A DNA stretch of 64,000 nt, from assembly GCA_936450465.1 (NCBI GenBank), contig OW388291.1, forward strand, positions 36,742,656 to 36,806,655, in the 5' to 3' direction. The notes beneath the pieces were generated by a model, which was given only the letters and a program-made list of their open reading frames with translations, made no database searches and had not been told where the DNA came from. A program made the position numbers and the translations under genes. The stretch is from Gibbula magus (Eukaryota; Mollusca; Gastropoda; Trochida; Trochidae). Positions 27,321 through 36,758 of the stretch are shown here, one piece after another. The first letter of the stretch is position 1; the number at the start of each line of letters is the position of its first letter.

Positions 27321-27479
27321 GGACGAGGAAACACATGCGGCTATCCAGCCTCTCAACCCAACTGCTTCATTCGTCTGGCTTCGCTTCACTTGCCCAGTCT
27401 GCTCGCGGGGTAATTTCTAATATCACGTGACCTTACTTCCATTCTTCTCTTTCCGATGCTGGGGGTTAAATCATTGGGG

Positions 27480-27530
27480 ATATGAAGGATTAAATGGTAA
27501 GCCATAAGCCGACGTTAAACAAAACTTTGG
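27480..27530 (+). mobile_element. Possible SINE 3' tail remnant
   Basis: The plus strand reads ATAAGCCGACGTTAAACAAA near 27505-27524. This resembles the CGGCGTTAAAC tail seen in the two other SINEs of this window (24040 and 63320). Its orientation is opposite to the tRNA-like head at 27100-27320, so the two need not be one element. Confidence 0.3.
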
Positions 27531-28380
27531 TTCATCATTGAAGATTTCCTCATCTACCTGTTATGACTTTAGGTAGGAAGTGAGGTTTAGTCAGTGCGAT
27601 GTCAGAAATGGATTTCTGCAGGTCCGTCGTCCCAGCTAATTCTGCAGGCGCTGCTTGGCGTTCTATTCCGGAAAGTAAACTTAGCGGGGGATTTTACCGC
27701 GCTCTAAACCAGACGCTGCTGTGATAACATAACGGGGTTGGCTGCCCTTGAGGGGGGATAATGAAGTGGGGGTATCTGGCAACTTTACGGGGTAATTATT
27801 GTATAGGAAGCCATTAAGATGTTTGTAGTTGTAACTCAGGAAGCTGTTACAGGCGGTAATTAATACAAATGTCTCTTCACGTTCCCACTGCAGGCGCCGA
27901 GGTTTAACAGTGTAAGGACAGGATGTGTTGTCTTTTGTCCTGCTGCTGTTTTCCCTGGCCACGAAACAAAATTAGCAAATAAAATCGTTGATTGGAAATA
28001 TTAAAATATTTGTCCACGAGGAATGTAACGACACAAAGCATAACGAGCTTGCGTGATAAGCCCGAACTCAGGCAACCAGACTCCTTGTCGGAATTAACCG
28101 CTATTTATTCTCATCATTGGGACATGGCATGTGAAGTCGTTAAATTAAATGTATTAGGAGACAAAAGGGGGATCGTCCTGCGCCGGTGTGACGAATTTCA
28201 TTTGAAATTATGTGAAAAGCAAGCGCAATAACACTTGAAGTTATTGTCTGCAATTAAGAGAAATAACAATTAACTGTTTATGGTCGTTTGCATTGAGCCA
28301 ATTAACCTGCATCGCCACGCGTGAAACTAATTCACCAACTATTAGGCTTTAAAACTAATATCATGTCATTTTTTTCTTTA
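27531..28380. other. Non-coding stretch, nothing recognised
   Basis: It is moderately GC-richer up to about 28000 and contains overlapping short reading frames of no recognisable family. No repeat ends are apparent. Confidence 0.45.
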
Positions 28381-28386
28381 AGGATG

Positions 28387-28404
28387 ACACACACACACAC
28401 ACAC
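28387..28404. repeat. (AC)9 microsatellite
   Basis: Nine perfect AC dinucleotides. This is an ordinary, probably polymorphic microsatellite. Confidence 0.95.
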
Positions 28405-28739
28405 GCCAATTTACCCAAAGCTGTACTTGTACTTTCGGTTTTGAGTAATCGATATTTTTTACAACATGTGATTAAGTTGTAAGAATCATTTACCAGTTGA
28501 AAAAAATGTACGATGAATCACTTAATAGAAGATTCTATTACTCTGTTATAGCTTTCTAAAGTAGATAATGTAGATAAGAGGGCGGGGTGGCACAGTAGCT
28601 CTTCCTCGGGGCCTCGTCAACTTTGTCTGCTGTAGAAAACTCATGCAGTAAGATTCGTTTTATTCCATAAGACCACCAATGGTGGTATAAGAATACATTA
28701 CATGGTATACTATAACATACATAGGGTGACAAGAGGACA

Positions 28740-29181
28740 GTTAGAGAATAGAAATATTGAATCAATGGAAAGTAATTTGTATGATGTTAAATTTGGGTTT
28801 TTAAAAAATTTAATAGGTACAAACTTTCTTCTTTAAATATCTAAAGTAGAATAACGAAGTATATAGTATAATTCATCTGCTATCGCTGGGGAATTACTTA
28901 CTTTATAAGTTCTTTTTTCTTTTGGTGTGTTGGTCCAGCGACCTGTTTCTATTGGCAATTTGTGTTTGGTGTATGGGGTAAGATATAGATTTAGGAAGAT
29001 AGAGATAGTATTCAAATGTTGGAAATTGTTTGTGATATTTATAGTAAACACCTTTGGAACTGTTTTCAACATAACTTTGCCATGACTGATAAAATTTATC
29101 ACTAAGGACCTTGTCTACAGCATTGATTAGCCACTGTCGGTAATTTACACAATTAGTAAACTTTCTTCCACATAATACCAT
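28740..29181 (-). pseudogene. Decayed LINE ORF2 C-terminal end
   Basis: The minus strand carries pieces of a non-LTR retrotransposon reverse transcriptase C-terminus in two frames. The upstream piece (29181 down to ~28960) reads FTNCVNYRQWLINAV and QSWQSYVENSS. The downstream piece carries the characteristic KLPIETGRW at 28935-28961, then TPKEKRTYKVSNS and DELYYILR. In intact relatives the region after KLPIETGRW holds a C-x2-C ... H-x4-C zinc knuckle. Here the first two cysteines read Y and S and the histidine reads Y. A frameshift separates the two pieces, and stops follow further 3'. The RT catalytic domain is absent. It is a dead fragment; the clade is not assignable by eye, perhaps CR1/L2-like. 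Confidence 0.75.
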
Positions 29182-31415
29182 TGTTTATAAACTCGTGAAT
29201 GAATTGGTATCAAACTTGCTTCCGCTCGCTTCATACCAAACTTTAAATTCTTTGAATGAAAATTGTATTAACCTGAACGTCGTTTAGTATCCTCTGTTAA
29301 TTCATTTGTCAATTCCGATTACACCACATTACCAATACGTGGTGCCGCCACTATGCTAAGACTTCATTCACTAAGTTCACTGCATTACCGGGCTCAATTT
29401 TTGTCACAATTTTAATTGTAATAAAACATCAATGTCTATGTTTGTTATTTTCATCATTTATTGAACTACTCTCCGACTAGGATCTCTTTTACCTGTAAGA
29501 CAACAGCGTTTTGTCAGAGTTTTATGAAACAAGCTCCTAAAGAGAGAAATAACTACTTACAACGGTGGAATATGCTAATGTAGTCAACTATGGTATCATG
29601 ATTTGTGTTTAACTTGGATCTTTTGAGTATTGACCCACCTCTTTATAAGGACCAACATAACTAACGCCTATATTGGGACGGTCCCTTCAGTGGCAATTTA
29701 CTGTATTTGTAAAGTCGCATGAATTAGAAAACCATCGTCACATGTTGTTTCTGAACCTGTTTTACACCTCAAAAGACTTTCGTCGACTAATCCACCCCAG
29801 TAATCACATGCATTGCTGAAACACGTTATCGTTCAAGGTTGACATATTATGAATAATGTATTAAGCATCTGTTCCTTTAATCTGCTATTAATTCATTGTT
29901 TACAAACAACTTTGGATTTGAATCGATAGTCTTCATCCCCAATATTTACCCAACGGTGAGCTATACATTATTTGCTCAACTATAATCACCTCCTTAATCT
30001 TCGCGAAGTCGCTCCATTGAATGGAATAATATTTGTATAGCATACAAAAAGCTGGAATTAGATTGCAATGGGGATTTTATTCACCGCTGATGATAGTGTT
30101 ATTTCCCTCGGGTGTACGGGAGGAAGGATCCGCGTGGTAATTGAAGCACTACAGTTCGGGACAGAGATATCTAACTGCATGTAAACTTGACTTGACTTGA
30201 TTGCAGGGAGGGTAGACTGACTTCAATGGGACTTTGGTGATAACCGTATTTAATTTGTTTGAATTTAATGCATTGGAGTCAACACTTTTCAAAACTCGTT
30301 CAAAGTGAAGTTTTCAACTGTGAGTTTTGTTAAGTTCGTTACAGAAAAAGATCTTCAGAAGCGGCCACGTTGAAAACAACATGATATACATCATTGATAT
30401 ATTGGTCTTTTTTATGGTAATGGTTCATATTCATGTCATATTAGATCAATACTAAACATATAAACGTTTCTGTGCACATTGTCTGTCATGATTCGGATAG
30501 AAACAACATTGCACTAAAAGATTTTACAAGGTGATACAAGGTTCTTATGCATTCCTGTTCACACAATCCAATGAATGATCAACAAGAACAATACATTCTG
30601 AAGTCAAAATCCTAGCCAGGACTTCCTATAGCCTTATGGATGCTTTAGATACTAAGTCGCAATACCCCTATATATAGTATATAATAGATGTTATCAATGT
30701 TATTAATATTCCCCAGTGGAAGTCCTGCTCATTATCGATAACGCAGGGGTTGTGCTCTGATCCCTTATCTCCGGTAGTGAGTGTAGATCACATATGAACA
30801 TCAATCCCTAGCTTATCAGGAAGTTCTATCCCAATCTGCTGCCTTTTTGCGCCCTAGGGACTATCACTATTTATCCTTATATCCTATACTTCTGTTTTAT
30901 GTTGATAACTCTTCTTTTCTGCGACGGTAGCTATGTCCTAAATGGTAATGTTCAAGTTATGCTTGCATCTGCTCTGTGTGACATTTCGTCAGTATATGTT
31001 TAATGCTCTTTAGTATGGGCGAGAGTTTGAGGAGAAAGGAGACATTACCATCGAATAAAAGAAATAAGAATGGAAGAATATTTAACGTTTCATAGGTACA
31101 CTGTTACAGACGACAACGCATGTAGATAAACGAGCAACACATTTAAAATTCCATTTCACGTATAAGAAAGTGAAGGTGTGAGACAAGAATGCAGATGTTT
31201 AAACCGACAAAGGATATGTGATGCAAATAGCATAGTAAACTAGACTACCCGTAATAGTTTATATAATAATATGATAAATTACGTAGAAAATACCTTTCAG
31301 AACTGTATTATATTCATCATGTAATTCAAAACCTGTCTATATATGTTAGTGAGCTGCACATTATGTCACCTTTGCTTATAAAGCCTTTATCAATATGCTT
31401 ATACGCATATGTATG
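29182..31415. other. Non-coding stretch, nothing recognised
   Basis: It may contain more decayed LINE sequence next to 29182, but no motif could be followed there. The remainder is AT-rich with only very short reading frames. Confidence 0.45.
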
Positions 31416-31419
31416 CTCA

Positions 31420-31785
31420 ATTGTAGTATGACTTTTATGTTATAAATTAAGTATTTCCGTATTGGCCCAGTTACAGGTCCGAAATTATAATTATCAACAA
31501 GATTGGTGAACAGATAGCACGGGTCAAAGTTGTGAAGCGACAGCTTTTCAGCAAATGTGCGACTGCGCATGCTCAGACTAACATTGGCCCAGTTTGTCTA
31601 ATATTGGCCCTGTTTTCCCCTTATTGGCCAAGTTGTCGAATCATATGGTCTTGGCTGTAAATGCTGTATAAGTACCATAACATTGATTGTTGTAATACAG
31701 GCCCTTGGCCTTTGAGTATATTGAATACAGATTGTATTATCAAATCAAACACGAAACCGACTATTACGGACATCCATGGTGTTGG
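31420..31785 (+). mobile_element. Possible solo or 5' LTR of a Ty3-type retrotransposon
   Basis: Features in LTR-like order: a GC-richer upstream part with ATTGGCCC repeats (31461, 31583, 31603, 31623) and a TGCGCATGC motif near 31564; a TATA-like GTATAAGTACC near 31666; then a T-rich stretch with TGTTGTAATACAG; an end ...GGACA near 31771; and just beyond it a primer-binding-like TGGTGTTGGTGGGGGAAC. No second LTR, gag or pol follows, and I could not define a terminal TG or a target duplication. A chance arrangement or an unrelated promoter is possible. Confidence 0.35.
31583..31642 (+). repeat. Three 20-bp phased ATTGGCCC repeats
   Basis: ATTGGCCC (ATTGGCCA in the third) begins at 31583, 31603 and 31623, exactly 20 bp apart. 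Each is followed by a related AGTTTGTC / TGTTTTCC / AGTTGTCG stretch. A fourth copy, ATTGGCCCAGTT, lies at 31461. ATTGG is also the core of the reverse CCAAT box. The spacing is close to two helical turns, which suits a repeated protein-binding site such as an LTR U3 enhancer, though that role is inferred. Confidence 0.6.
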
Positions 31786-32370
31786 TGGGGGAACTAAAAT
31801 TCAAACATTAGTTGTTTTCATTGCTATAAGTATGTAGCAATTATTCAAACAAATATACTTTTCGAGACATATGTTCAATTCCAATGTTTATGGTTACATC
31901 GTAGACGGAATTAAAGAATCATAGCTATAAAACATCATATAGTGCAGTTACCTGATCCTTTTATAGTTATTAATGACGACGAATGCTTTCATCTGATCTA
32001 TATCACGTGAATAGATCAAAGAAAAGACAAAGGTCCAAATATATATGAAAATAGTCTTAGACGTGCTATCGGGTCTGATCACATTTTGATTATTGAAAAA
32101 CATCACCTCAGAATTTGGGGATGTCCTCGACTGAAAAGTCTCACTCTATTTGTTTGCAATTTTAGATCTAGAGTTATTGAGTTGGTAACAATTATGTTAA
32201 ATTTACTTCAAAATATTTAAATATGCTTTACCGAAAAAGACTTGCCTATATGGAGAGAAAGCACAGACCAATTACGATTCAGAATACCATTAATTCCTTG
32301 AAATGCTAAAAATTCATTTCCAAAATCAATATACCAATTTTAATCATGACAAGTTCTGTTATCTCTTTGC
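31786..32370. other. Non-coding stretch, nothing recognised
   Basis: AT-rich DNA after the LTR-like end. No gag-like or other reading frame. Confidence 0.5.
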
Positions 32371-32379
32371 ATGCGAAAC

Positions 32380-32540
32380 TTGATGCATCTCCTTGTTGCA
32401 GTCCCTCAAAGGAGGGAATTGTCAAGTGTTGATTACTCTTTAGCCAGTTTTGTCTGGACTGATTTAAATCTCATTGAAATTGGCCAAATTTCCTCTCAGA
32501 AGTTTCACAATGAGAAAATGACTCAGTGTTAGGAAAATGA
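32380..32540 (+). repeat. Dispersed repeat R1, copy a
   Basis: Shares an ordered block with copies at 35955-36103, 40197-40348 and (reverse) 46470-46635. The block runs TTGTTGCA, CAAAGGAGGGAATTGTCAAG, TGTTGATTACTCTTT, TCTCATTGAAATTGGCCAAA, TTTCCTCTCAGA and AATGACTCAG. It is diverged from the other copies. No coding frame is conserved. The family and its mode of spread are unknown to me. Confidence 0.7.
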
Positions 32541-33239
32541 CATTTAAATAGAAAACGGTATCATTGGGCTGTAATTTGAAAACGCGAGAACCGAAAACAA
32601 CAACAAAGTGTTCATGCAAAGTATATCCTGAATGTTAAATAATAAGCACGATAGATTCAGTATTGAAATTCATATTTGACATACAAAAATATAGTAAGTT
32701 ATATAATCTTTGTTTAAACAATGGATATACTTAATTCTTTTAAGTTCTGATGAAGAATTGCTTTCATAATAAGACCTGATCATAGGATATCAAACTATTT
32801 CACATGAGGTGTACACCCTGAGTAGAATACTGTTACTTTGTCTTGAGTTAATAATAGTAATATAAAATCGGTTTGGTTTAAACAATGGCACATTAAACTG
32901 CAGCCGCTGATAGTTAATTCATTACCTTTATTCATTCTACACTTCTCTCTGTATTTTTAAATTATAATTTCTTTTGTGGATTCTGTATTAATATTAAAAC
33001 AGAATATGTTACCAAAATTAATATAAAAAAACCCACCACAAAAGCCTGTCTTTAAAAGTATAAGTTAGTTTCTAGAATGATTTTGTTTGAGATTAAATGC
33101 GCTATCGTCTTTTTTTCCCCGCAACCATGTTGTTTTTGAGTGACTTCATAGAACAATGATCCATGAGGTCAAATAAATAGTGTCGTGATGTCACTGTAAG
33201 TGACTTTGATCGAGTATTATTTGTTATTTCAGTTTTTCT

Positions 33240-33331
33240 TTTCTTTGTGAATATGTTGTTAAACAAAGTACTACGTGGTTCCCAGTAGTGGCCTGAATTA
33301 TTATAGGCGTTAAACCACTCGGCCTCCCACC
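33240..33331 (-). mobile_element. Possible rearranged SINE or tRNA fragment
   Basis: On the minus strand GGAGGCCGAGTGGTTTAACG (within 33306-33331) resembles the 5' end and A-box of tRNA-Ser/Leu and of gastropod SINE heads. No B-box follows. About 60 bp further there is GTTTAACAACATATTCAC, vaguely like a SINE tail. It could be an internally deleted SINE or coincidence. Confidence 0.3.
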
Positions 33332-33933
33332 CTCTGCTTTAGATAACATAGTTAAGGCAAAACTAACTTTATTGCAAACCACATCATAGTTGCGGCTGCA
33401 ACGTTTCTTGTGTATGTATTTTTCACAAGGCCATTATATGCATCATTGTCTGTGTTACATATTTGTTATAAAGACATGTGATTCACACAGGATTGTGTTC
33501 TGTTCTGTGATAAGGGTTTGAAATGTGACCTACAGACAGAGAGACAGAATTGGTATTGACGACGAGATGTCAGATTTCACCAAGGAAATTGGACTGCTTC
33601 CTTTTTAAAATTACTCTTGAAATTGCAACCGACGAAGTTCTGACGTCCAGACACATTCTAATGGAAATAACGAAAAAAGAATGGAAAATGTAACACACAA
33701 AACCTATAGAACCTATATAACATTAAAGGATATATGTTTTTAAAGTTTCACTCAATTTGACACAGGCTGTATAAGAAAACAGTCTTCGAATTACCAATCG
33801 GTGTATCATGTTTCTTCTAAATCTAAAACTCGCCCGCATATTCATGTGTTTTTGAAACCCGTTGAGCGTCAATGATTCATCAAAACGTAAATGACATGGT
33901 CCTGTCTTGTATATACAGTCATTGTATTATCGA

Positions 33934-33940
33934 TGCATAT
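33934..33940. repeat. Target-site duplication TGCATAT of the LINE (left copy)
   Basis: TGCATAT occurs at 33934-33940 and again at 35553-35559. The empty site in copy 2 (near 37344-37350) has it once, continuing directly into the sequence that lies 3' of the LINE in copy 1. Confidence 0.93.
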
Positions 33941-33942
33941 CT

Positions 33943-34719
33943 CTGTATGATAATGTAAAATGTAGTGTTCGTGTTAATGGTATGTTAACGTCATGGTTTA
34001 ATGTTAACCAAGGTTTAAAGCAAGGCTGCTTACTTTCCCCATTGTTATTCAATTTCTTTATTAATGATTTACTTTGCCAGTTAGAAGATAGTGGTATCGG
34101 CATTTCTGTTAATGGTACCACTATTGCAGCCTTAGCATATGCTGATGACATTATTCTGCTTGCAGAATCATCAGAGGATTTAAACCATTCGTTATGTATT
34201 TTAAATAATTGGTGTGTGAATAATGGCATAAGCATAAATAATGATAAATCTAAGATTGTACATTTCAGACATGTCAGTACACCGATAACTCGGGCTGTTT
34301 TTACTGTTGGTAATTCTGTTTTAGACATTGTTGATAGTTACAATTATTTAGGCCTATTGCTCACAGAACACCTTGATTATAATGTAATGGCTAAGGCAGC
34401 AGCTAAGTCTGCTAATAGAGCTCTAGGCCTTCTTATTTGTAAATATAAGGCACTTGGGGTAATGGAATCCTCTACTTACGCGAAATTATATGATACGATG
34501 GTATGGTCAGTTTTGAGTTATGGGGCATCTATCTGGGGTCATAGGGAAGTTAGTGCGATAAATGCTGTCCACCATCGTGCTTTGAGGTTTTTTCTGGGGT
34601 TGGGTAAATATGCTCCAAATGTTGCTGTAAATGGAGACATGGGTTGGATTCCTCCAATTGTCAGACAATGGTTGTGTATTGTTAGACAATATTGCCGTTT
34701 TAAACGTATGCCTGATTGA
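33943..34719 (+). pseudogene. LINE reverse transcriptase domain, C-terminal half (broken)
   Basis: The translated segment shows GLKQGCLLSPLLFNFFINDL (RT motif B region), the catalytic box YADD (34138-34149), SINNDKSKIVHF (motif D region) and NYLGLLL (motif E region). The thumb region follows, with VLSYGASIWG and the conserved HHRALRFFLG. The open frame actually begins upstream at 33907, but its first 11-12 residues come from flanking DNA and are a chance read-in across the insertion point. The frame stops at 34717-34719 (TGA), and the protein resumes in a different frame at about 34716. A 1-bp loss (or 2-bp gain) explains this. Confidence 0.93.
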
Positions 34720-34990
34720 ATAAGCATGTGTTTATGTGGTCTGAGAGATGTGCGAGTAGAAGTGTGAAAAATTGGAGTTTCCGAGTGAAAGCGAAGTTGG
34801 AAGAATGGGAAGTGAGTGTTGAAAATGACGTCAGTGTTAAGCGCGTATGTGAACGTGTGCAAGCTGTATGTATGCAGAAATATACGAGTGATTGGTATGA
34901 ATTGTTGCATAAGCCAAGCGGTAGAACGGGACGGAATAAATTAAGAACGTATCGAATGTTTAAGAATGACATGGGTGTGAAAGTTATGTG
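34716..34990 (+). pseudogene. LINE ORF2 continuation, second frame
   Basis: Continues the RT C-terminal region: NKHVFMWSERCASRSVKNWS ... WYELLHKPSGRTGRNKLRTY. It has the lysine-, arginine- and tryptophan-rich character of this part of LINE proteins. It ends in a TGA at about 34989, and the protein again resumes in another frame at about 34988. Two frame breaks in under 300 bp show decay after (or before) insertion. Confidence 0.85.
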
Positions 34991-35416
34991 AGTACGAATA
35001 TGCCCCGTTCTTATCGCTCTGTCCTTTCCAAATTCAGATCTGGCACCGCCCCTTTACATTTGGAAACCGGCAGATTTACAAATAAAGATGTGAGTGACAG
35101 AGTATGTTTCGAATGTAGTGAGAGTGTTGAGGATGAAAGACATGTGCTTTTACATTGCCCTGTGTATGACGAGTTGCGTGAAAGGTTGTATGAAAATGTC
35201 TGTTTTAGCTATCCCAACTTTAAAGAGCTCTGTGATGATGATAAATTTATTTTACTTTTTAAACACAATGTATTTTTACCGCCAAAACCTGCTTTTATAT
35301 TTTACAAAAAAGGAAGCATATATTGTATGGTTAATATTATATTTTATATATGTATACATCCTTTATTTATAACATTAGCTTTATATTTTTATATTTATAT
35401 TTTATATTCTTTTTAG
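34988..35416 (+). pseudogene. LINE ORF2 C-terminus with CCHC zinc knuckle, third frame
   Basis: Reads NMPRSYRSVLSKFRSGTAPL and HLETGRF, then CFECSESVEDERHVLLHC, an intact C-x2-C-x8-H-x4-C knuckle, then PVYDELRERLY. This is the usual C-terminal end of CR1/L2/Jockey-group ORF2 proteins. The last ~35 residues (IIFYICIHPLFITL ...) are hydrophobic, encoded by very AT-rich DNA, and may be untranslated region read through. Stop TAG at 35414-35416. Confidence 0.88.
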
Positions 35417-35508
35417 CAAGATAGTCTCTCATAACCCTTACAGGGTGGCTCACTTTTATGTCATTTATACTGTATATTTATGTATGTATTTTATGTGAGG
35501 TGAGACTC

Positions 35509-35552
35509 TAATAAAACATCTGTCTGTCTGTCTGTCTATCTGTCTGTCTGTC
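35509..35552 (+). repeat. LINE 3' tail: AATAAA plus (TCTG)n
   Basis: AATAAAAC at 35510-35517 is followed by CTGTCTG-type tetranucleotides with one TCTA, ending at the target duplication. The position makes it the element's own 3' tail, not an independent microsatellite. Confidence 0.85.
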
Positions 35553-35954
35553 TGCATATATTTTTTAAATCTTTACAATTTGCAAGAATCAGTTAAGAAT
35601 CCTGTCTAGCCCTAATGTCAACCCTTCGGGAGACGTTTTTGAAGACTATTACCACTGAGCTATATATCTTCAAGGGAACCACATTAACGTTTATCATACC
35701 AAAACCATTCGTGTACTTTCTTGAGCTAAAACCAGATGACTAAACATCAAGAGACAACTCGCACATATGTATTTACATTTCTAACAAAGCTGGAGTAAAG
35801 CTCTTGTAAAATCAAATATTTCCAAATAAGCATTAATTTACTGTATATTACTTTAAATATGATGCATGTGATTGGATGTAAGCATTGCATTTAATACATC
35901 AACAGAAAATAAAACCAATGAAATGTTTTTGGCACCGACTGCTTGAGAAGATTA

Positions 35955-36103
35955 ATTCTTCTCTGTTGCAACCTTCAAAGCAAGAAGACTGTCAAGTACT
36001 GATGTGATGTGTTGATCAGTTTCCCCTCACCTCATTTCAATCTCAATGAGCATGGGCAAATTTCCTATTTCAGGAACCAAATGACTCATCCCTGCGAAAA
36101 TGA
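35955..36103 (+). repeat. Dispersed repeat R1, copy b (in duplication copy 1)
   Basis: Core: CTGTTGCAACCTTCAAAGCA, GTCAAGTACTGATGTGATGT, ATTTCAATCTCAATGAGC, GGGCAAATTTCCTATTTCAG, AAATGACTCATCCCTGCGAA. Nearly identical to copy c because both belong to the segmental tandem duplication. Less similar to copies a and d. Confidence 0.8.
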
Positions 36104-36414
36104 GATTTTAATTTTTTAAAACGTCGTGCTGAAGTGTGATCTGAAACAATTTTTCATATTCAAGAAAGGAAAAGCATTATATATGTCCAAATATTAATTC
36201 ATATTTGGCAAAAGATGATTGGTAAAATGCAGAAATTATAAGCCCTATTTTCACAAGGTCATATCTTAAATTTCTATATCATATTTGAGGTCTTGTAAAA
36301 ATAGGTTATTATACCTCTTTTAAATTTGTAAGAATTTCATTGGTCAGTACATACCACGTGATCGAAAAATATATTTGTACATTGACCCCCTCTACTACTG
36401 ACGAGGTCAGTTTT

Positions 36415-36434
36415 GTGACAGAAATTTCTGTCAC
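36415..36434. repeat. 20-bp perfect palindrome in the MITE
   Basis: GTGACAGAAATTTCTGTCAC equals its own reverse complement. It is flanked by GGTCAG on the left and CTGACC on the right, so a longer imperfect stem is possible. Confidence 0.9.
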
Positions 36435-36503
36435 TGACCTGAGATATTGACTCGTCACGTGATTTGCGTCACGTGACTGTTTGTTTTGACATTTTTGTTC
36501 AAG

Positions 36504-36602
36504 ATGGCGTCATCTGATCGGTTCGGTGATTTTGTATTTTTGATATACCAGTATGGCTATGTGAGGAGTGTAACAGGTAAAATGTTAAATACAAAAGTAT
36601 GA
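36504..36602 (+). pseudogene. Vestigial transposon first exon? (32-codon frame)
   Basis: The frame begins MASSDRFGDFV after AAGATGGCG (an initiator-like and YY1-like context). It is followed by a possible splice donor CAG|GTAAAA at about 36573-36581 and ends with TGA at 36600-36602. The opening MAS-RF resembles N-termini I recall from some transposon-encoded proteins, but I cannot name the family. One reading is that the MITE kept the 5' untranslated region and first exon of a longer parent. It may be chance. Confidence 0.3.
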
Positions 36603-36672
36603 AGAAATAAGAATTTCGGTATAATAAAACCCTTAATTACTCATGGTGAGATTATTATGTGAAATACAAGGA

Positions 36673-36758
36673 CTCGAGACCTGACTCCCGAGGCGGTCTG
36701 ATCTGACCGAGACCACAGGTCGAGGTCAGGTCAGACCACCGAGGGAGTCAGGTCCGAG
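36673..36758. repeat. Large hairpin near the right end of the MITE (~35-bp arms)
   Basis: The left arm 36673-36708 (CTCGAGACCTGACTCCC ...) pairs with the right arm 36724-36758 (... GGGAGTCAGGTCCGAG). There are few mismatches and a 15-base loop that contains GACCACAGGTC. It lies 19 bp from the element's right end. Its GC content is much higher than that of the surroundings. Confidence 0.9.

Larger units (their letters stand above)
33941..35552 (+). mobile_element. 5'-truncated non-LTR retrotransposon (LINE), 1612 bp
   Basis: Both ends are defined by a 7-bp target duplication and by the unoccupied site in the tandem copy. It contains, in order, the second half of a reverse transcriptase domain, the RT C-terminal region, a CCHC knuckle, a ~100-bp 3' untranslated part with AATAAA near 35510, and a TCTG/TCTA microsatellite tail ending at 35552. 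The endonuclease, ORF1 and the N-terminal half of the RT domain (including the first catalytic Asp motif) are missing by 5' truncation, so it cannot move on its own. Microsatellite tails instead of poly-A occur in several LINE clades (CR1, L2, I). The clade here is not certain, and a Jockey/CR1-group element is my best guess. Confidence 0.95.
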
